Part shown: positions 35,507 to 44,960 of the stretch, one piece after another
Position numbering within the stretch: position 1 is the stretch's first letter
How the letters are laid out: each line of letters opens with the position of its first letter
NCBI GenBank assembly: GCA_001931535.1
Contig: CP016211.1
Coordinates: 5,129,573 to 5,193,572 of the forward strand
DNA: 64,000 nucleotides
Origin: Minicystis rosea
GTDB lineage: Bacteria; Myxococcota_A; Polyangia; Polyangiales; Polyangiaceae
Direction of reading: 5' to 3'
The notes under the pieces: model-generated
Seen by the model: the letters and a program-made list of their open reading frames with translations, nothing else
Told to the model about the DNA's origin: nothing
Databases searched by the model: none
Made by a program: the position numbers and the translations under genes

Positions 35507-36466
35507 ATGAAACGAGCAGCGCTGTGGCTTTCGGCGGCATTCCTGGCCGCCTGTGAGCCGCGCTCCCCTTCCCTTCGGAGCCATCCCATGACCGTCGAAG
35601 CCCCCACCGTCCGCCGCCTCGATGTCCTCGACTCGTACCTCTCGTATCGCGAGGTCGGGTCGGGCTCCCCCATCGTGCTCCTGCACGGCAACCCCACGCA
35701 TTCGTACGTGTGGCGCAACGTGCTTCCTCACGTCGCGCCCCGCGGCCGCGTCCTCGCGCCCGATTTGATCGGCATGGGTCAGTCGGGCAAGCCGGAGAGC
35801 CCGTATCGCTTCCGCGATCACGCGCGCTACCTGGACGCCTGGTTCGCGAAGCTCGACCTCCGCGACGTCGTGCTCGTCGGCTACGACTGGGGCGGCGTGC
35901 TGGCCCTCGATTGGGCCCGCCGGCACCCCGATCGCGTGCGCGGCGTCGTCGTCTTCGAGACCTTCCTCCAGCCCATGTTCCTCCGCGATTTTCCACCGCA
36001 GGGCGCGGAGCTGTTCCGCGCGCTCCGCACGCCGGGCGCCGGCGAGAAGCTCGTCCTGGAGCAGAATGGCTTTCTCGAAAAGTCGCTGAGCAATGGAGTG
36101 AAGCGCGGCCTCACCGAGACGGAGCGCGCCGAGTACTACGCGCCCTTCCCCGACCCCGCGTCGCGGCGCCCGATGTTGCAATGGCCGCGCGAGCTCCCCA
36201 TCGACGGCGAGCCGGCCGATGTCGTCGCCGTCGTCGAGGACAATGGCCGGTGGCTCTCGAGCTCACCGGAGATTCCCAAGCTGCTCCTCACCTTCGATGG
36301 CAAGGGTCTCAGCAATGCGCCGGCCATCGTCGCTTGGGCGCAGCAGACGATGCCGAGCCTCGAGGTCGTCCCGCTCGGCCCCGCCGGCCATCACGCCCCC
36401 GAGGACGCGCCCGACGCCATCGGCAAAGCCATCGTGGCTTGGCTCGATCGGCATCCTGGTCGATGA
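35507..36466 (+). CDS. Haloalkane dehalogenase, predicted lipoprotein
   Basis: A 319-aa alpha/beta hydrolase with the complete haloalkane-dehalogenase pentad: HGNPT Asn N62, nucleophile Asp D127 and Trp W128 in VGYDWGG, Glu E151 in VFETFLQPM and His H295 in AGHHAPEDAPDAIG. These match the LinB type (catalytic acid after strand 6). Uniquely, it starts with MKRAALWLSAAFLAACEPRS, a lipoprotein signal with lipobox LAAC (C16), whereas the known enzymes are cytosolic. An internal ATG at residue 28 would give a cytosolic form. It is divergent from the LysR gene and followed by a strong terminator. Substrate is unknown. Confidence 0.85.
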   Translation: MKRAALWLSAAFLAACEPRSPSLRSHPMTVEAPTVRRLDVLDSYLSYREVGSGSPIVLLHGNPTHSYVWRNVLPHVAPRGRVLAPDLIGMGQSGKPESPYRFRDHARYLDAWFAKLDLRDVVLVGYDWGGVLALDWARRHPDRVRGVVVFETFLQPMFLRDFPPQGAELFRALRTPGAGEKLVLEQNGFLEKSLSNGVKRGLTETERAEYYAPFPDPASRRPMLQWPRELPIDGEPADVVAVVEDNGRWLSSSPEIPKLLLTFDGKGLSNAPAIVAWAQQTMPSLEVVPLGPAGHHAPEDAPDAIGKAIVAWLDRHPGR

Positions 36467-36476
36467 AAGAAACGTC

Positions 36477-36551
36477 GATCGGGACCGGCCCGGCCCTTCG
36501 AAAGGAGCACGATCATCCATCGTGCTCCCGTGGCCCATGCCGGTCCCGATC
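36477..36551. terminator. Two-storey bidirectional terminator
   Basis: An outer 12-bp stem, GATCGGGACCGG at 36477-36488 with its complement at 36540-36551, encloses a second 10-bp stem, GGAGCACGAT at 36504-36513 with ATCGTGCTCC at 36519-36528 and a five-base loop. Both are perfect. It lies between the convergent stops at 36466 and 36563. Confidence 0.65.
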
Positions 36552-36562
36552 GCGGCGCTCCG

Positions 36563-39241
36563 TCACTGAATCGGGGCCGGGACCGCTCGACCCAACGTGG
36601 TGCCGTCGCCGAGCTGACCGTTGGCGTTGTAGCCCCAGCCGAGGAGAGCGCCGGAGGACGTCTCGGCGAAGGTCTGGTTGAGCCCCATCTTCACCACGGT
36701 CGGGACGCCGCCGGGCGGGAGGCCCACCACGGCGGTGGGCAGATACTGGTCACCGAAGGTCCCGTCGCCGATCGCTCCGTAGCCGTTGGCTCCCCAGCAG
36801 AGCATCTTCTTCGCCTGGGTCAGCGCGCACGTGTGAGAGCCGCCGCTCGCGATGGCCACGACACCCGAGCTCAAGCCGGTCACGGGGCCGTACGTCGTGT
36901 GGCCACCGATCGTCCCTCCATTGCCGAGCTGGCCATTGGCGTTGAGGCCCCAGCAATCGACGGCCCCCATGGTGGTGAGCGCGCAGGAGTGGGCGGAGCC
37001 CGCCGCGACGGCGGCGATTCCGGAGGAGAGACCCAAGACGGCAACAGGGGTGTTGCTCGTGGTGAAGGAGCCATCACCGAGCTGGCCAGAGGAATTGGCT
37101 CCCCAGCACCGCAGCGCGCCCGCGGTGGTGACTGCGCAGGCATGCGCGCCCACGTGCGAGCTCGCAACGTCGTTGGGCCGCCCGACGGCGATGGCCGCGA
37201 CGCCGGAGCTCAGCCCCGAGACCATCACAGGAGAGCTGGAGTTGTTGAAGCTGCCGTCGCCGAGCTGGCCATACGCGTTGAAGCCCCAGCACGCGACCCC
37301 GCCCGCGTTGGTGAGCACGCACGAAAAGAGCGTGCCCGAGTGGATGTCGGCGACGCCGGTGAGGTTCGGCACGGCCACGGGCACGACGCTCTCCGTCATC
37401 GTGCTGTTGCCGAGCTCGCCATAATCGTTCTGCCCCCAGCACTCCACGCTGCCGTTCGCGAGCGCCGCGCACGTGCTGTACGAGCCCACGGCCACCTTGA
37501 CCGCGGGGCCGCTCAGGCCGAGGACGGTGACCGGCGAGAGGTGGTTGTTCTTGGTACCGTCTCCCAGCTGGCCACGGTAGTTCTGCCCCCAGCACATCAC
37601 GCCGCCGCTCGAGGTGAGACCGCAGGTGTGGTAGACGCCCGACGAGATGCCCGTCAGGCTCAGGCACGTATTGCCGTTGTTGGTCGTGGCATAGCCCGCA
37701 TTGCAGGTGAAGCCGCACGCGCCGAGGGTGCAGGACGTGATGCTCCCATGCGCGGGCGGCGCGCACGCGTGGCCGCAACCACCGCAGTTGCTCGGATCGG
37801 TGTCGGTTTGCGTGCAGAAGGCCGAAGGCCCGGTGCCGCACGTGTCGTAACCCGTTTGGCACGCGTCACCGCAGGTCCCATTCGAGCAGACCTTGCCCGC
37901 GGGGCACGCCGTGCCGCACGCGCCGCAGTTCTGCGGATCGATCGAGGTGTCGGCGCAAATCGTGATCGTGCCGGCGGTGCACGCGGTCGTGCCTTGGTCG
38001 CAGGCCTTCACGCAGAGGCCGCCCGAGCACACGTCGCCGGCTGCGCACTTGAATCCGCAGCTCCCGCAGTTCGCCGGATCGTTGATGAGGTTGGTGCAGA
38101 GCCCACCGCACGACGTGCCTTTGATGCCGTTGCAGGCGGGCGCGCACGTGCCTTGCGAGCACCCTTGGCCGAGCGGGCACGCGTGGTCGCACGCGCCGCA
38201 GTTCTGCGGATCATCATCGAGCGCAGTGCAGTGCGCGCCGGCGCCGCTGCCGCAGCTCGTGTAGCCGGTCGCGCACGAGTCGCTGCACTGCCCGCCGGAG
38301 CAAACCTGCGTTCCCGGGCAGACGTTGCCGCAGGCGCCGCAGTTGTGTTTGTCGGAGCTCGGGTCGACGCAGAGCCCATTGCAGCTCGTGTCGAGCGCGC
38401 CGCTGCAGTGCGGAGCGCACGTCCCATTCGAGCAGAGCTGGCCCGCAGGGCAGACCGCGCCGCAGGCCCCGCAGTTCTGCGGATCGTCGTGCGTGCTCGC
38501 GCAGTAGGCCGTCGTCCCCGAGCCGCACGTCTCGTCGTTGACCGCGCAGGTCGCGGCGCACGCGCCCTTCGTGCACACCTGGCCCGCGGGGCACGCGTTG
38601 CCGCACGCCCCGCAGTTCAGGTTGTCGGAGGCCGTGTCCACGCAGCCGTCACCGCACAGGGTGGAGGTCTTGCCGATGCAGCTCGACCCGCATTGACCAC
38701 GCGAGCACACGTCGCCTTCGGGGCAGACGAAGCCGCAGCCGCCGCAGTTCTGGCGATCCGTGTTGAGCCTCGTGCAGGTTTGCTTGTCCCCGACGGTGCA
38801 GAGCGTTTGTCCCGGCGTACAGCCGGCCGATTGGCACTCTCCGCCGACACACGCGTTCCCCGCCGGGCATGCGTGTCCGCACGCGCCGCAGTTCGCGGTA
38901 TCGATCGCCGTGTCCTTGCAGGCGTCACCGCACTGCGTGGTCCCGCCCAGACATACGACGCCGCACGTGCCCACCGAGCAGAGCTCGCCCTCGGCGCAGG
39001 CCTTCCCGCATGCGCCGCAATTCTTCGGATCGAGGCTCGTGTCGACGCAGGCGCCGTCGCAGTCCGTCGTGCCGGTGCCGCACGACGAGCCACCGCCGCT
39101 CGACGACGACGAGCCGCCCGTCTCCATCCCGCCCGTGCCCGCGGTCGTCGTCGATCCGGTGCCGCCGCACGCTTCGGAAGCCAAGGTCGCGCAGACCAGC
39201 AAGAACATCGAGGTCACGCGACGGGTGAAACTGAATCTCAT
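36563..39241 (-). CDS. Cys-repeat and RCC1 beta-propeller lipoprotein
   Basis: An 892-aa lipoprotein with signal FLLVCATLASEAC and a Gly/Ser/Thr linker. Ten units of about 45 residues follow, each built on NCGACGxxCPxGxxCxxGxC, giving about 80 Cys. The C-terminal half has seven RCC1 units, each with a CxWGxNxxGQLGDGT phrase, which should close one seven-bladed propeller. ATG at 39241 lies eight bases after GGAG. The Cys units look like the myxobacterial Stig1-type surface repeats; they could serve protein-protein contact at the cell surface. It faces the dehalogenase across a two-storey terminator. Function is unknown. Confidence 0.88.
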   Translation of the reverse strand: MRFSFTRRVTSMFLLVCATLASEACGGTGSTTTAGTGGMETGGSSSSSGGGSSCGTGTTDCDGACVDTSLDPKNCGACGKACAEGELCSVGTCGVVCLGGTTQCGDACKDTAIDTANCGACGHACPAGNACVGGECQSAGCTPGQTLCTVGDKQTCTRLNTDRQNCGGCGFVCPEGDVCSRGQCGSSCIGKTSTLCGDGCVDTASDNLNCGACGNACPAGQVCTKGACAATCAVNDETCGSGTTAYCASTHDDPQNCGACGAVCPAGQLCSNGTCAPHCSGALDTSCNGLCVDPSSDKHNCGACGNVCPGTQVCSGGQCSDSCATGYTSCGSGAGAHCTALDDDPQNCGACDHACPLGQGCSQGTCAPACNGIKGTSCGGLCTNLINDPANCGSCGFKCAAGDVCSGGLCVKACDQGTTACTAGTITICADTSIDPQNCGACGTACPAGKVCSNGTCGDACQTGYDTCGTGPSAFCTQTDTDPSNCGGCGHACAPPAHGSITSCTLGACGFTCNAGYATTNNGNTCLSLTGISSGVYHTCGLTSSGGVMCWGQNYRGQLGDGTKNNHLSPVTVLGLSGPAVKVAVGSYSTCAALANGSVECWGQNDYGELGNSTMTESVVPVAVPNLTGVADIHSGTLFSCVLTNAGGVACWGFNAYGQLGDGSFNNSSSPVMVSGLSSGVAAIAVGRPNDVASSHVGAHACAVTTAGALRCWGANSSGQLGDGSFTTSNTPVAVLGLSSGIAAVAAGSAHSCALTTMGAVDCWGLNANGQLGNGGTIGGHTTYGPVTGLSSGVVAIASGGSHTCALTQAKKMLCWGANGYGAIGDGTFGDQYLPTAVVGLPPGGVPTVVKMGLNQTFAETSSGALLGWGYNANGQLGDGTTLGRAVPAPIQ

Positions 39242-39671
39242 GGTGTCTCCTTCGTTGCGCTCCACGCCCGGATGAAACGGCCGACGCGTGCGCCGTGCGC
39301 CCTTCACCACGGCTCGTCGGGGTGCTGCGGAGACCCACGTACGCGAGACAGAACGATGCTTCTTGCGACAGAGTCCGCGATTGGGCGTCGCGCCTTTCGT
39401 AGATCGAAGGGCGCGCGTCGCGGCGTAAGGTGTCGATAAGATCTCGATAAGCCGGCCCGCGAATCCCAGCGATTCGCGGCGGCCACGCGCCGCTCGCGGG
39501 CGCCGTCGCAATGTGTCGGCACCGTGACGCCCACCAGCGGCGACGCTCGACGATCAAGCGCACGGGGCCCCACGGACCGCGATTTCTCCCGCTCTTTCCC
39601 GTGCTTTTTGCGCGTTTCCGCACAGCCATTCGCGGAGCCCCCGCCCTGATTTACAATGCGAGCCCCGCATC
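39242..39671. other. Divergent intergenic region
   Basis: About 430 bases between the surface lipoprotein and the ATPase regulator. It must hold promoters for both. A direct repeat TCGATAAG occurs at about 39433 and 39444 (11 bases apart), possibly a regulator site. Nothing else was recognised. Confidence 0.4.
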
Positions 39672-42398
39672 GTGCCGAACGTGCCGCGCCCGCCTCCTTC
39701 GCCGCCGACCAACGTCAAGGCACGCTCGACGCGGTTCATCGGGCGGGAAAGCGAGCTCGCCGCGCTCGACGCCCGGCTCTCCGCCGAGCTCGCGGTGAGC
39801 GTGCTCGGCCCGCCCGGCATGGGCAAGACGCGGCTCGCCCATGAATATGCGCTCCGGCGCGCCGACGCCTACCCGGGCGGCGCGTGGCTGTGCGACTTGA
39901 CCGATGCCTCGGGCATCGACGGCATCTGCGGGGCCATCGGCGCGACGCTGGAGGTCCCGCTCACCGCGGGCGACAGCGCGGGCATGCTCGCGCAGCTCGC
40001 CGACGCGATCTCCGCGCGCGGCAGGCTCCTTCTCATCCTCGACAACTTCGAGCACCTCGTCGCCCACGCGCAGGCGACGCTGCCCGTCCTCCGCGCGCGC
40101 GCCCCCGAGGCCCGTCTCCTCGTGACCTCGCGGGCGCGAACCAATCTCGAAGGCGAAGCGATTCTCGATCTCGGCCCATTGCCTCTCCCCCGAGACGACG
40201 CGGACGTCGCCGCCTCCGAAGCGATCCGCCTCTTCGTCGATCGCGCCGGGCTCATCGCCCACGGCTATGCCCTCACGACGGACGAGGCGCCCCGCGCAGC
40301 CGCGCTCGTGCGCGAGCTCGACGGCCTCCCGCTCGCGCTCGAGCTCGCCGCCGCCCGCATGCGCGTGTTCTCCACGGCCACGCTGCTCGAGAGCCTGCGC
40401 CATCGCTTCGATGTCCTCGTGAAGGGGCCTCCGAGCAGCCGGCAGCGACATGGATCGCTCCGCGACGCCATCGATGCCTCGTGGCGCGCGCTGGATCCCG
40501 CGGAGCGCGCCGTGCTCGCGCAATGCGCCGTCTTTCGGGGCAGCTTCGATTTGCACGCCGCCGAGCGCGTCATCGATACCAGCGACGGCGCGCCGCGCGT
40601 CGCCGACGTGCTCCAATCGCTCCGCGATCGCTCGCTGCTCGCGCGCGAAACACCCGACGACGCCCGCTTCACGCTCTACCTCAGCATCCGCGAATATGCG
40701 TGGGATCGCCTGCGCGAGAGCGGCGCGGCCGACGCCGCCGTCGCGCGCCATGCAGCCCATTACGAGGCGCGGGCGAGCGAATGGGCCGCGCGGGCCGACG
40801 GCCCCGAGGGCGTGGAGGCGCGCCGCTGGCTCGCGGCGGAGAAGGAGAACTTGCTGGCGGTGCACCGCCGCGCGCTCGAACGGAGCCACGTCCGCACGGC
40901 AGCCCGAATCGCGCTCGCATTGCAGCCCGCGCTCACGGTGCACGGACCGCTCAGCCTGGCCGCAACGCTCCACGATGCCGTCCTCCGCGCTTCGAGCGCG
41001 AGCGATCTCGACCACGATCTCCGCGCGCGCACGCTCGCCGCGCGGGCCGAGGTGCACCGGCTCATGGGCGACTACGCGCGCGCCCTCGCCGACGCGGACG
41101 AAGCGAGCGCCCTGTCTTCCCGCATCGCAGACCACGACACCTTCGTGCGAGCGCGCTGCACGACGACGCTCGTTCACCTCTTTCAAGGCCGGCTCACCGA
41201 GGCCCACGCCGAGCTCGCGCTCGCAGAAACGGCCATTCCTCCCGAGGATCGAAGGCTTCGCGGCCGCACTCTCACCGTGCTCGGCGTCATCCGCGTCTTC
41301 GAAGGAGCCCAGGAAGAAGCGCGCGAGCTGTTCTCGAGAGCCCTGCCATTCCACCGCGAAATGGGCGACCTCCATTTCGAGGGCATGGCGGAGGGCAACC
41401 TCTGCGTGGTGCAGATCCACCTCGGGCGCCGTGAGGAAGCGCGCGAGCACGGCGAACGTGCGGTCGCGCTCCACCGCGCTCTCGGCAACCGGCGCAACCT
41501 GGCCAATTGCTTCAGCAGCCTGGCCGCGCTCGCCGACGAGCAAGGTCGCTTCGACGACGCGGAAGACCTCTGGGAGCAGGCCATTCGCATCGCGGGTGAG
41601 ATCGGAGATCGCTATACGCGCGGGGTCGTCCTCGGCCATCACGGGAGCCACCAATTCATGGCCGGCCGGCTCCCCGAAGCGCGGGAGAGCTGCAAGCGAG
41701 CGCTGCAGAGCCTGCGCGATCAGCATTCGATGGAGGTCGCCATCCATGCTTGGCTCGGCAGCATCGAAGCGGCGGCCGGACGCGTCGCGGCCGCACGTGA
41801 AGCCTTCGAAGAGGCGGAACGACCGAGCTGGGCGCGGGAACGTCCCGCCAATGCCGCCGTCATTCATTATCTCCGCGGGCACCTCGATCTCGCGCTCGCC
41901 CGCGAAGCCGCCGCCAGCGGTGAGCCCGCCTCCGCGGAGCGACACCTCACCGATGCTCGCCAAAGGCTCGTCGGGCCGCCCCTCGCACCGAGCCGCCTCG
42001 AGATCGCCCGCGCGCGGCGCTCGTTGGAGCAGGCCGTGCGGGCCCAAGCGCCGGCGCCGATCGCCAATGCGATGCTGCTCGTTCACCCCGAGGGCGATTG
42101 GTTCCGTCTGCCTTCGGGAGAGCGCGTGGATTGCTCGCGCCGGCGCCTGCTCGGCCGTCTCCTCGTCGCCTTGACGGAGCAGCGTTTGACCGCGCCCGGC
42201 GCGCCGATGACCGCAAAGGAGCTCGTGGCCAAAGGATGGCCGAGCGAACGCATCCTCTCCGACGCCGCCCTCGCGCGCCTGCGAGTCGCCTTGAGCAACC
42301 TCCGCAAGGCAGGTTTGGGCAACCTCCTCTCGAATCACCCGAAAGGATACCTGCTCGACGCCGGGACCCCGGTGCGCTTCACGACGCCCGGTGAGTGA
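39672..42398 (+). CDS. ATPase-TPR transcription regulator with C-terminal winged helix
   Basis: A 908-aa protein of the large ATP-dependent regulator type (STAND/SARP-like). The N-terminal ATPase has Walker A LGPPGMGKTRL at about 45-55 and Walker B LLLILDNFEHL near 123. The middle consists of helical repeats of TPR type (repeated LxxxLxxAxxLxxxxGD patterns). The C-terminal 90 residues, RRRLLGRLLVALTEQRLTAP, GAPMTAKELVAKGWP and VALSNLRKAGLGNLL, look like an OmpR-type winged helix. GTG at 39672 is the likely start. A PAS histidine kinase gene follows after 87 bp. Target genes are unknown. Confidence 0.85.
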   Translation: MPNVPRPPPSPPTNVKARSTRFIGRESELAALDARLSAELAVSVLGPPGMGKTRLAHEYALRRADAYPGGAWLCDLTDASGIDGICGAIGATLEVPLTAGDSAGMLAQLADAISARGRLLLILDNFEHLVAHAQATLPVLRARAPEARLLVTSRARTNLEGEAILDLGPLPLPRDDADVAASEAIRLFVDRAGLIAHGYALTTDEAPRAAALVRELDGLPLALELAAARMRVFSTATLLESLRHRFDVLVKGPPSSRQRHGSLRDAIDASWRALDPAERAVLAQCAVFRGSFDLHAAERVIDTSDGAPRVADVLQSLRDRSLLARETPDDARFTLYLSIREYAWDRLRESGAADAAVARHAAHYEARASEWAARADGPEGVEARRWLAAEKENLLAVHRRALERSHVRTAARIALALQPALTVHGPLSLAATLHDAVLRASSASDLDHDLRARTLAARAEVHRLMGDYARALADADEASALSSRIADHDTFVRARCTTTLVHLFQGRLTEAHAELALAETAIPPEDRRLRGRTLTVLGVIRVFEGAQEEARELFSRALPFHREMGDLHFEGMAEGNLCVVQIHLGRREEAREHGERAVALHRALGNRRNLANCFSSLAALADEQGRFDDAEDLWEQAIRIAGEIGDRYTRGVVLGHHGSHQFMAGRLPEARESCKRALQSLRDQHSMEVAIHAWLGSIEAAAGRVAAAREAFEEAERPSWARERPANAAVIHYLRGHLDLALAREAAASGEPASAERHLTDARQRLVGPPLAPSRLEIARARRSLEQAVRAQAPAPIANAMLLVHPEGDWFRLPSGERVDCSRRRLLGRLLVALTEQRLTAPGAPMTAKELVAKGWPSERILSDAALARLRVALSNLRKAGLGNLLSNHPKGYLLDAGTPVRFTTPGE

Positions 42399-42485
42399 GC
42401 GAGCGGCCAGCGTCAAAGCACCTTCGCTCGACAGGCGAACCGGCGCGAGGACGCCCAGCGCTTCCGAAAGTCGCGACGAGGCGCC

Positions 42486-44267
42486 ATGCATGTGCGCAAG
42501 CCTGCCTCATGCCATCACGACACCTTTCCGCGACGGGCCATTGTCATCGGACTCCACCGCACCTCACCCGAGCTCCTCATGCTTCGCGCGGCGACCCGCT
42601 CGTCCACGGCCGCGGTCCCGCGCTCCCGAGGCCGCTCCGACGGCCACGCCCCTCGAGCGCGCTCGACGCGCCGCCGCCATTCTCTACGCTCCCTCGTCGC
42701 GTACCAAGCGCGGCTCCGGCTCTTCGTCGAATCGAACCTCCTCGGCATCGCGACGGGGCGCATCGACGGCATCATCGAAGAGTCCAACGATGCATTCCTC
42801 TCCATGACTGGCTACACGCGCGAGGACGTCCGCGCAGGCATGGTGAGCTGGAGATCCATGACCCCGCCCGAGTGGCGTCACGTCGACGTGGAGGCCCTCG
42901 AGCGGCTCCGCGCCACCGGAAGCACTGGGCATTTCGAGAAAGAATACGTACGAAAGGACGGCAGCCGCGTCGCCGTCCTCCTCGGCAGCACCTTTGCAGA
43001 CATCGAGTCCGAGCGGATCATCTTCTTTGCGCTCGACATCTCCGCTCAGAAGAAGGCCGAGGCCGAGCTCGCGCGCATGAATGCCGTGCTCGAGGACCAA
43101 GTCGCGGAGCGCACCGCGGAGCTCTACAACCACCAAGTCCGTTTGGAGCTCGCGCTGGCCGCGGCCAAATGCGGCTGGTTCGATTGGAACGTCCAAAAAG
43201 GCACGGACGTCTGGTCCAAAGAGACCGAGGCGCTCTACGGCATGCCACCGGGCGGATTCGCCGGCACCTACGAGGCGTGGCGCCGCTGCATCCACCCGGA
43301 CGATCTCGTCGAGCTCGAACAGAGGATCGGACACGCGCTCGCGACCGGAAGCTTTCATCACACCTATCGAGTCGTGTGGCCCGACGGGACGATTCGCTGG
43401 CTCCTCGCGCGGGCCCGCGTCTTCAAGAACGACGAAGGCCGACCGCTCCGCATGGTCGGCGCCGAGGTCGACGTCACGGATCTCGCCGAAGCACGACAAC
43501 GCGTGGAGCGTTTGGCGACCGAGCGCGGCCAGCTCCTCGGCGAGGCCACGCGGGCCTTGCGAGCGCGGGACGCCTTCGTCACCGTCGCCTCGCACGAATT
43601 GAAGACACCGCTCACGCCCCTCCGGCTGAGCCTCCAATCGCTGCGCGCCGAGGTCGAACGCTCGACCTCGTTCGGACACTGGATCCCGCGGATCGATCTG
43701 CTGCTACGGCAGGTCGATCGCCTCGCCGGCCTCGTCGACGCGCTCCTCGAGGTCGCGCGCGGCGCATCCGCACGAAAGGAACGCCGCTTCGTGCCCACGG
43801 ACCTCGCCGCGCTCGCGCGCGAAGCCATCGCGCGCACCACCCCCGCGGCCATCCAGGCGCGATGCGCAATCACGCTGCACACGGCCGGCGACACCGTCGC
43901 CGCCGTGGATCCCCTCCGAATCGAGCAGGTCTTCACCCACCTCCTCGCCAACGCCGTTCGCTTCGGCGCGGGAAAGCCCATCATGGTGAGCGTCGACGCG
44001 AGCCCCGGCTCCGTGCGCCTCGTGGTGGAGGATCACGGCATCGGGATCGCACCCGAGGATCAGTCGCGCATCTTCGGCCTCTTCGAGCGCGCCTCCGACG
44101 AGCGTCTCTATGGCGGCCTGGGCCTCGGCCTCTATGTGGCGCGCAGCATCATCGAAGCTCACGATGGCACCATCATCTGCAAGAGCGCGCCCGGCTCCGG
44201 TGCTCGATTCGAGATCGAGCTGCCCAAAGAGCATCCGGTGAAGCCCCTACTTCCGCGCAGTGGATAG
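42486..44267 (+). CDS. PAS-domain sensor histidine kinase, no own receiver
   Basis: A 593-aa kinase. Two PAS regions are at about 72-190 (FVESNLLGIATGRIDGIIEE) and 215-330 (a PAC-like end RMVGAEVDVTDLAEARQRVE). The HisKA domain has the H-box ASHELKTPLTPL with H370, and the catalytic domain has LLANAVRFGAGKP (N box) and VEDHGIGIAPEDQ, GLGLGLYVARSI (G boxes). There is no signal peptide or membrane helix, so it should be cytosolic. The N-terminal 60 residues are low-complexity; an internal ATG at 42579 is also possible. No response regulator is adjacent; the ATPase regulator at 39672 is not one. Confidence 0.92.
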   Translation: MHVRKPASCHHDTFPRRAIVIGLHRTSPELLMLRAATRSSTAAVPRSRGRSDGHAPRARSTRRRHSLRSLVAYQARLRLFVESNLLGIATGRIDGIIEESNDAFLSMTGYTREDVRAGMVSWRSMTPPEWRHVDVEALERLRATGSTGHFEKEYVRKDGSRVAVLLGSTFADIESERIIFFALDISAQKKAEAELARMNAVLEDQVAERTAELYNHQVRLELALAAAKCGWFDWNVQKGTDVWSKETEALYGMPPGGFAGTYEAWRRCIHPDDLVELEQRIGHALATGSFHHTYRVVWPDGTIRWLLARARVFKNDEGRPLRMVGAEVDVTDLAEARQRVERLATERGQLLGEATRALRARDAFVTVASHELKTPLTPLRLSLQSLRAEVERSTSFGHWIPRIDLLLRQVDRLAGLVDALLEVARGASARKERRFVPTDLAALAREAIARTTPAAIQARCAITLHTAGDTVAAVDPLRIEQVFTHLLANAVRFGAGKPIMVSVDASPGSVRLVVEDHGIGIAPEDQSRIFGLFERASDERLYGGLGLGLYVARSIIEAHDGTIICKSAPGSGARFEIELPKEHPVKPLLPRSG

Positions 44268-44370
44268 GACGCTCGTCGGCGAAACGCATCACGCACGATA
44301 CGACAGTCAGCCGCACCACGATGGTGCCATGACCTTTCGCAACGACCGTTTCGTGGTACGGTGCCGAGCC

Positions 44371-44799
44371 ATGTTGCGCGATCGCCTCCCCGCTGCCGAT
44401 CCCGGCAGCTCCCGTGTCGAGGACGCGCGTGGGACGGCGATCTTCAGCGAGCCCGCGCCCGGCGTGCTGCTCGTCCGCATCGTCGGGCACGTCACGCTCG
44501 ACGCGGCGAACGCGGCCATCGCGCTGCGGCGCAAGGCGCTCCGCACCACGCCGATCCTTCACCTCTTCGACGACGCGTGGGAGGCGATCGGATACGACAG
44601 CGACGTGCGCCTCCGGCTCACGACCTGGGCCAAGGAGAACAGCGATCGCATCGGGAGCCACCACCTCTTGATTCGATCGAAGATCCTCGCGATGGGCGTG
44701 TCGGTCGCGAACATGGCGCTCAAGAACCGCATCACCGCGCACACCGCGGAAGAGTCCTTCGCCGCTGCCCTGCGCGACGCCTGCCGCACGCGACGCTGA
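44371..44799 (+). CDS. STAS-like protein, hypothetical
   Basis: A 142-aa protein with a central mixed fold: APGVLLVRIVGHVTLDAANA, then RRKALRTTPILHLFDDAWEA, and SHHLLIRSKILAMGVSVANM. The order beta-beta-alpha-beta-alpha recalls STAS/SpoIIAA-like domains that are frequent in this group. It lacks a clear phosphorylatable Ser at the usual position. ATG at 44371 was chosen; an earlier ATG at 44329 is possible. It follows the histidine kinase gene by 103 bp, so a partner role is possible. Confidence 0.65.
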   Translation: MLRDRLPAADPGSSRVEDARGTAIFSEPAPGVLLVRIVGHVTLDAANAAIALRRKALRTTPILHLFDDAWEAIGYDSDVRLRLTTWAKENSDRIGSHHLLIRSKILAMGVSVANMALKNRITAHTAEESFAAALRDACRTRR

Positions 44800-44960
44800 T
44801 CAGCGCTGGCTCGTCCAGCGCGGGGTTTGGGGCCGCTTGCAGCCCCATCATGATCCGAGCGCTCGACCAAACCACGTCGGCCCCAAGCGCGCTCCTCCGC
44901 TCTTCATCCTGAATCCACCTCCCCGCGCACCGCATCACGAAGACGGCTATCCTCTTCGCG

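Noticed and set aside
36530-39439. 969-aa plus-strand open frame
   Set aside because: Ala/Arg-rich antisense shadow of the Cys-repeat/RCC1 gene, whose repeats explain the long open frame.
39651-42491. 946-aa minus-strand open frame
   Set aside because: Antisense to the ATPase/TPR regulator, with no start region, domain or signal of its own.
42395-44332. 645-aa plus-strand frame inside the histidine kinase
   Set aside because: Wrong-frame Arg-rich translation; the kinase motifs are in the other frame.
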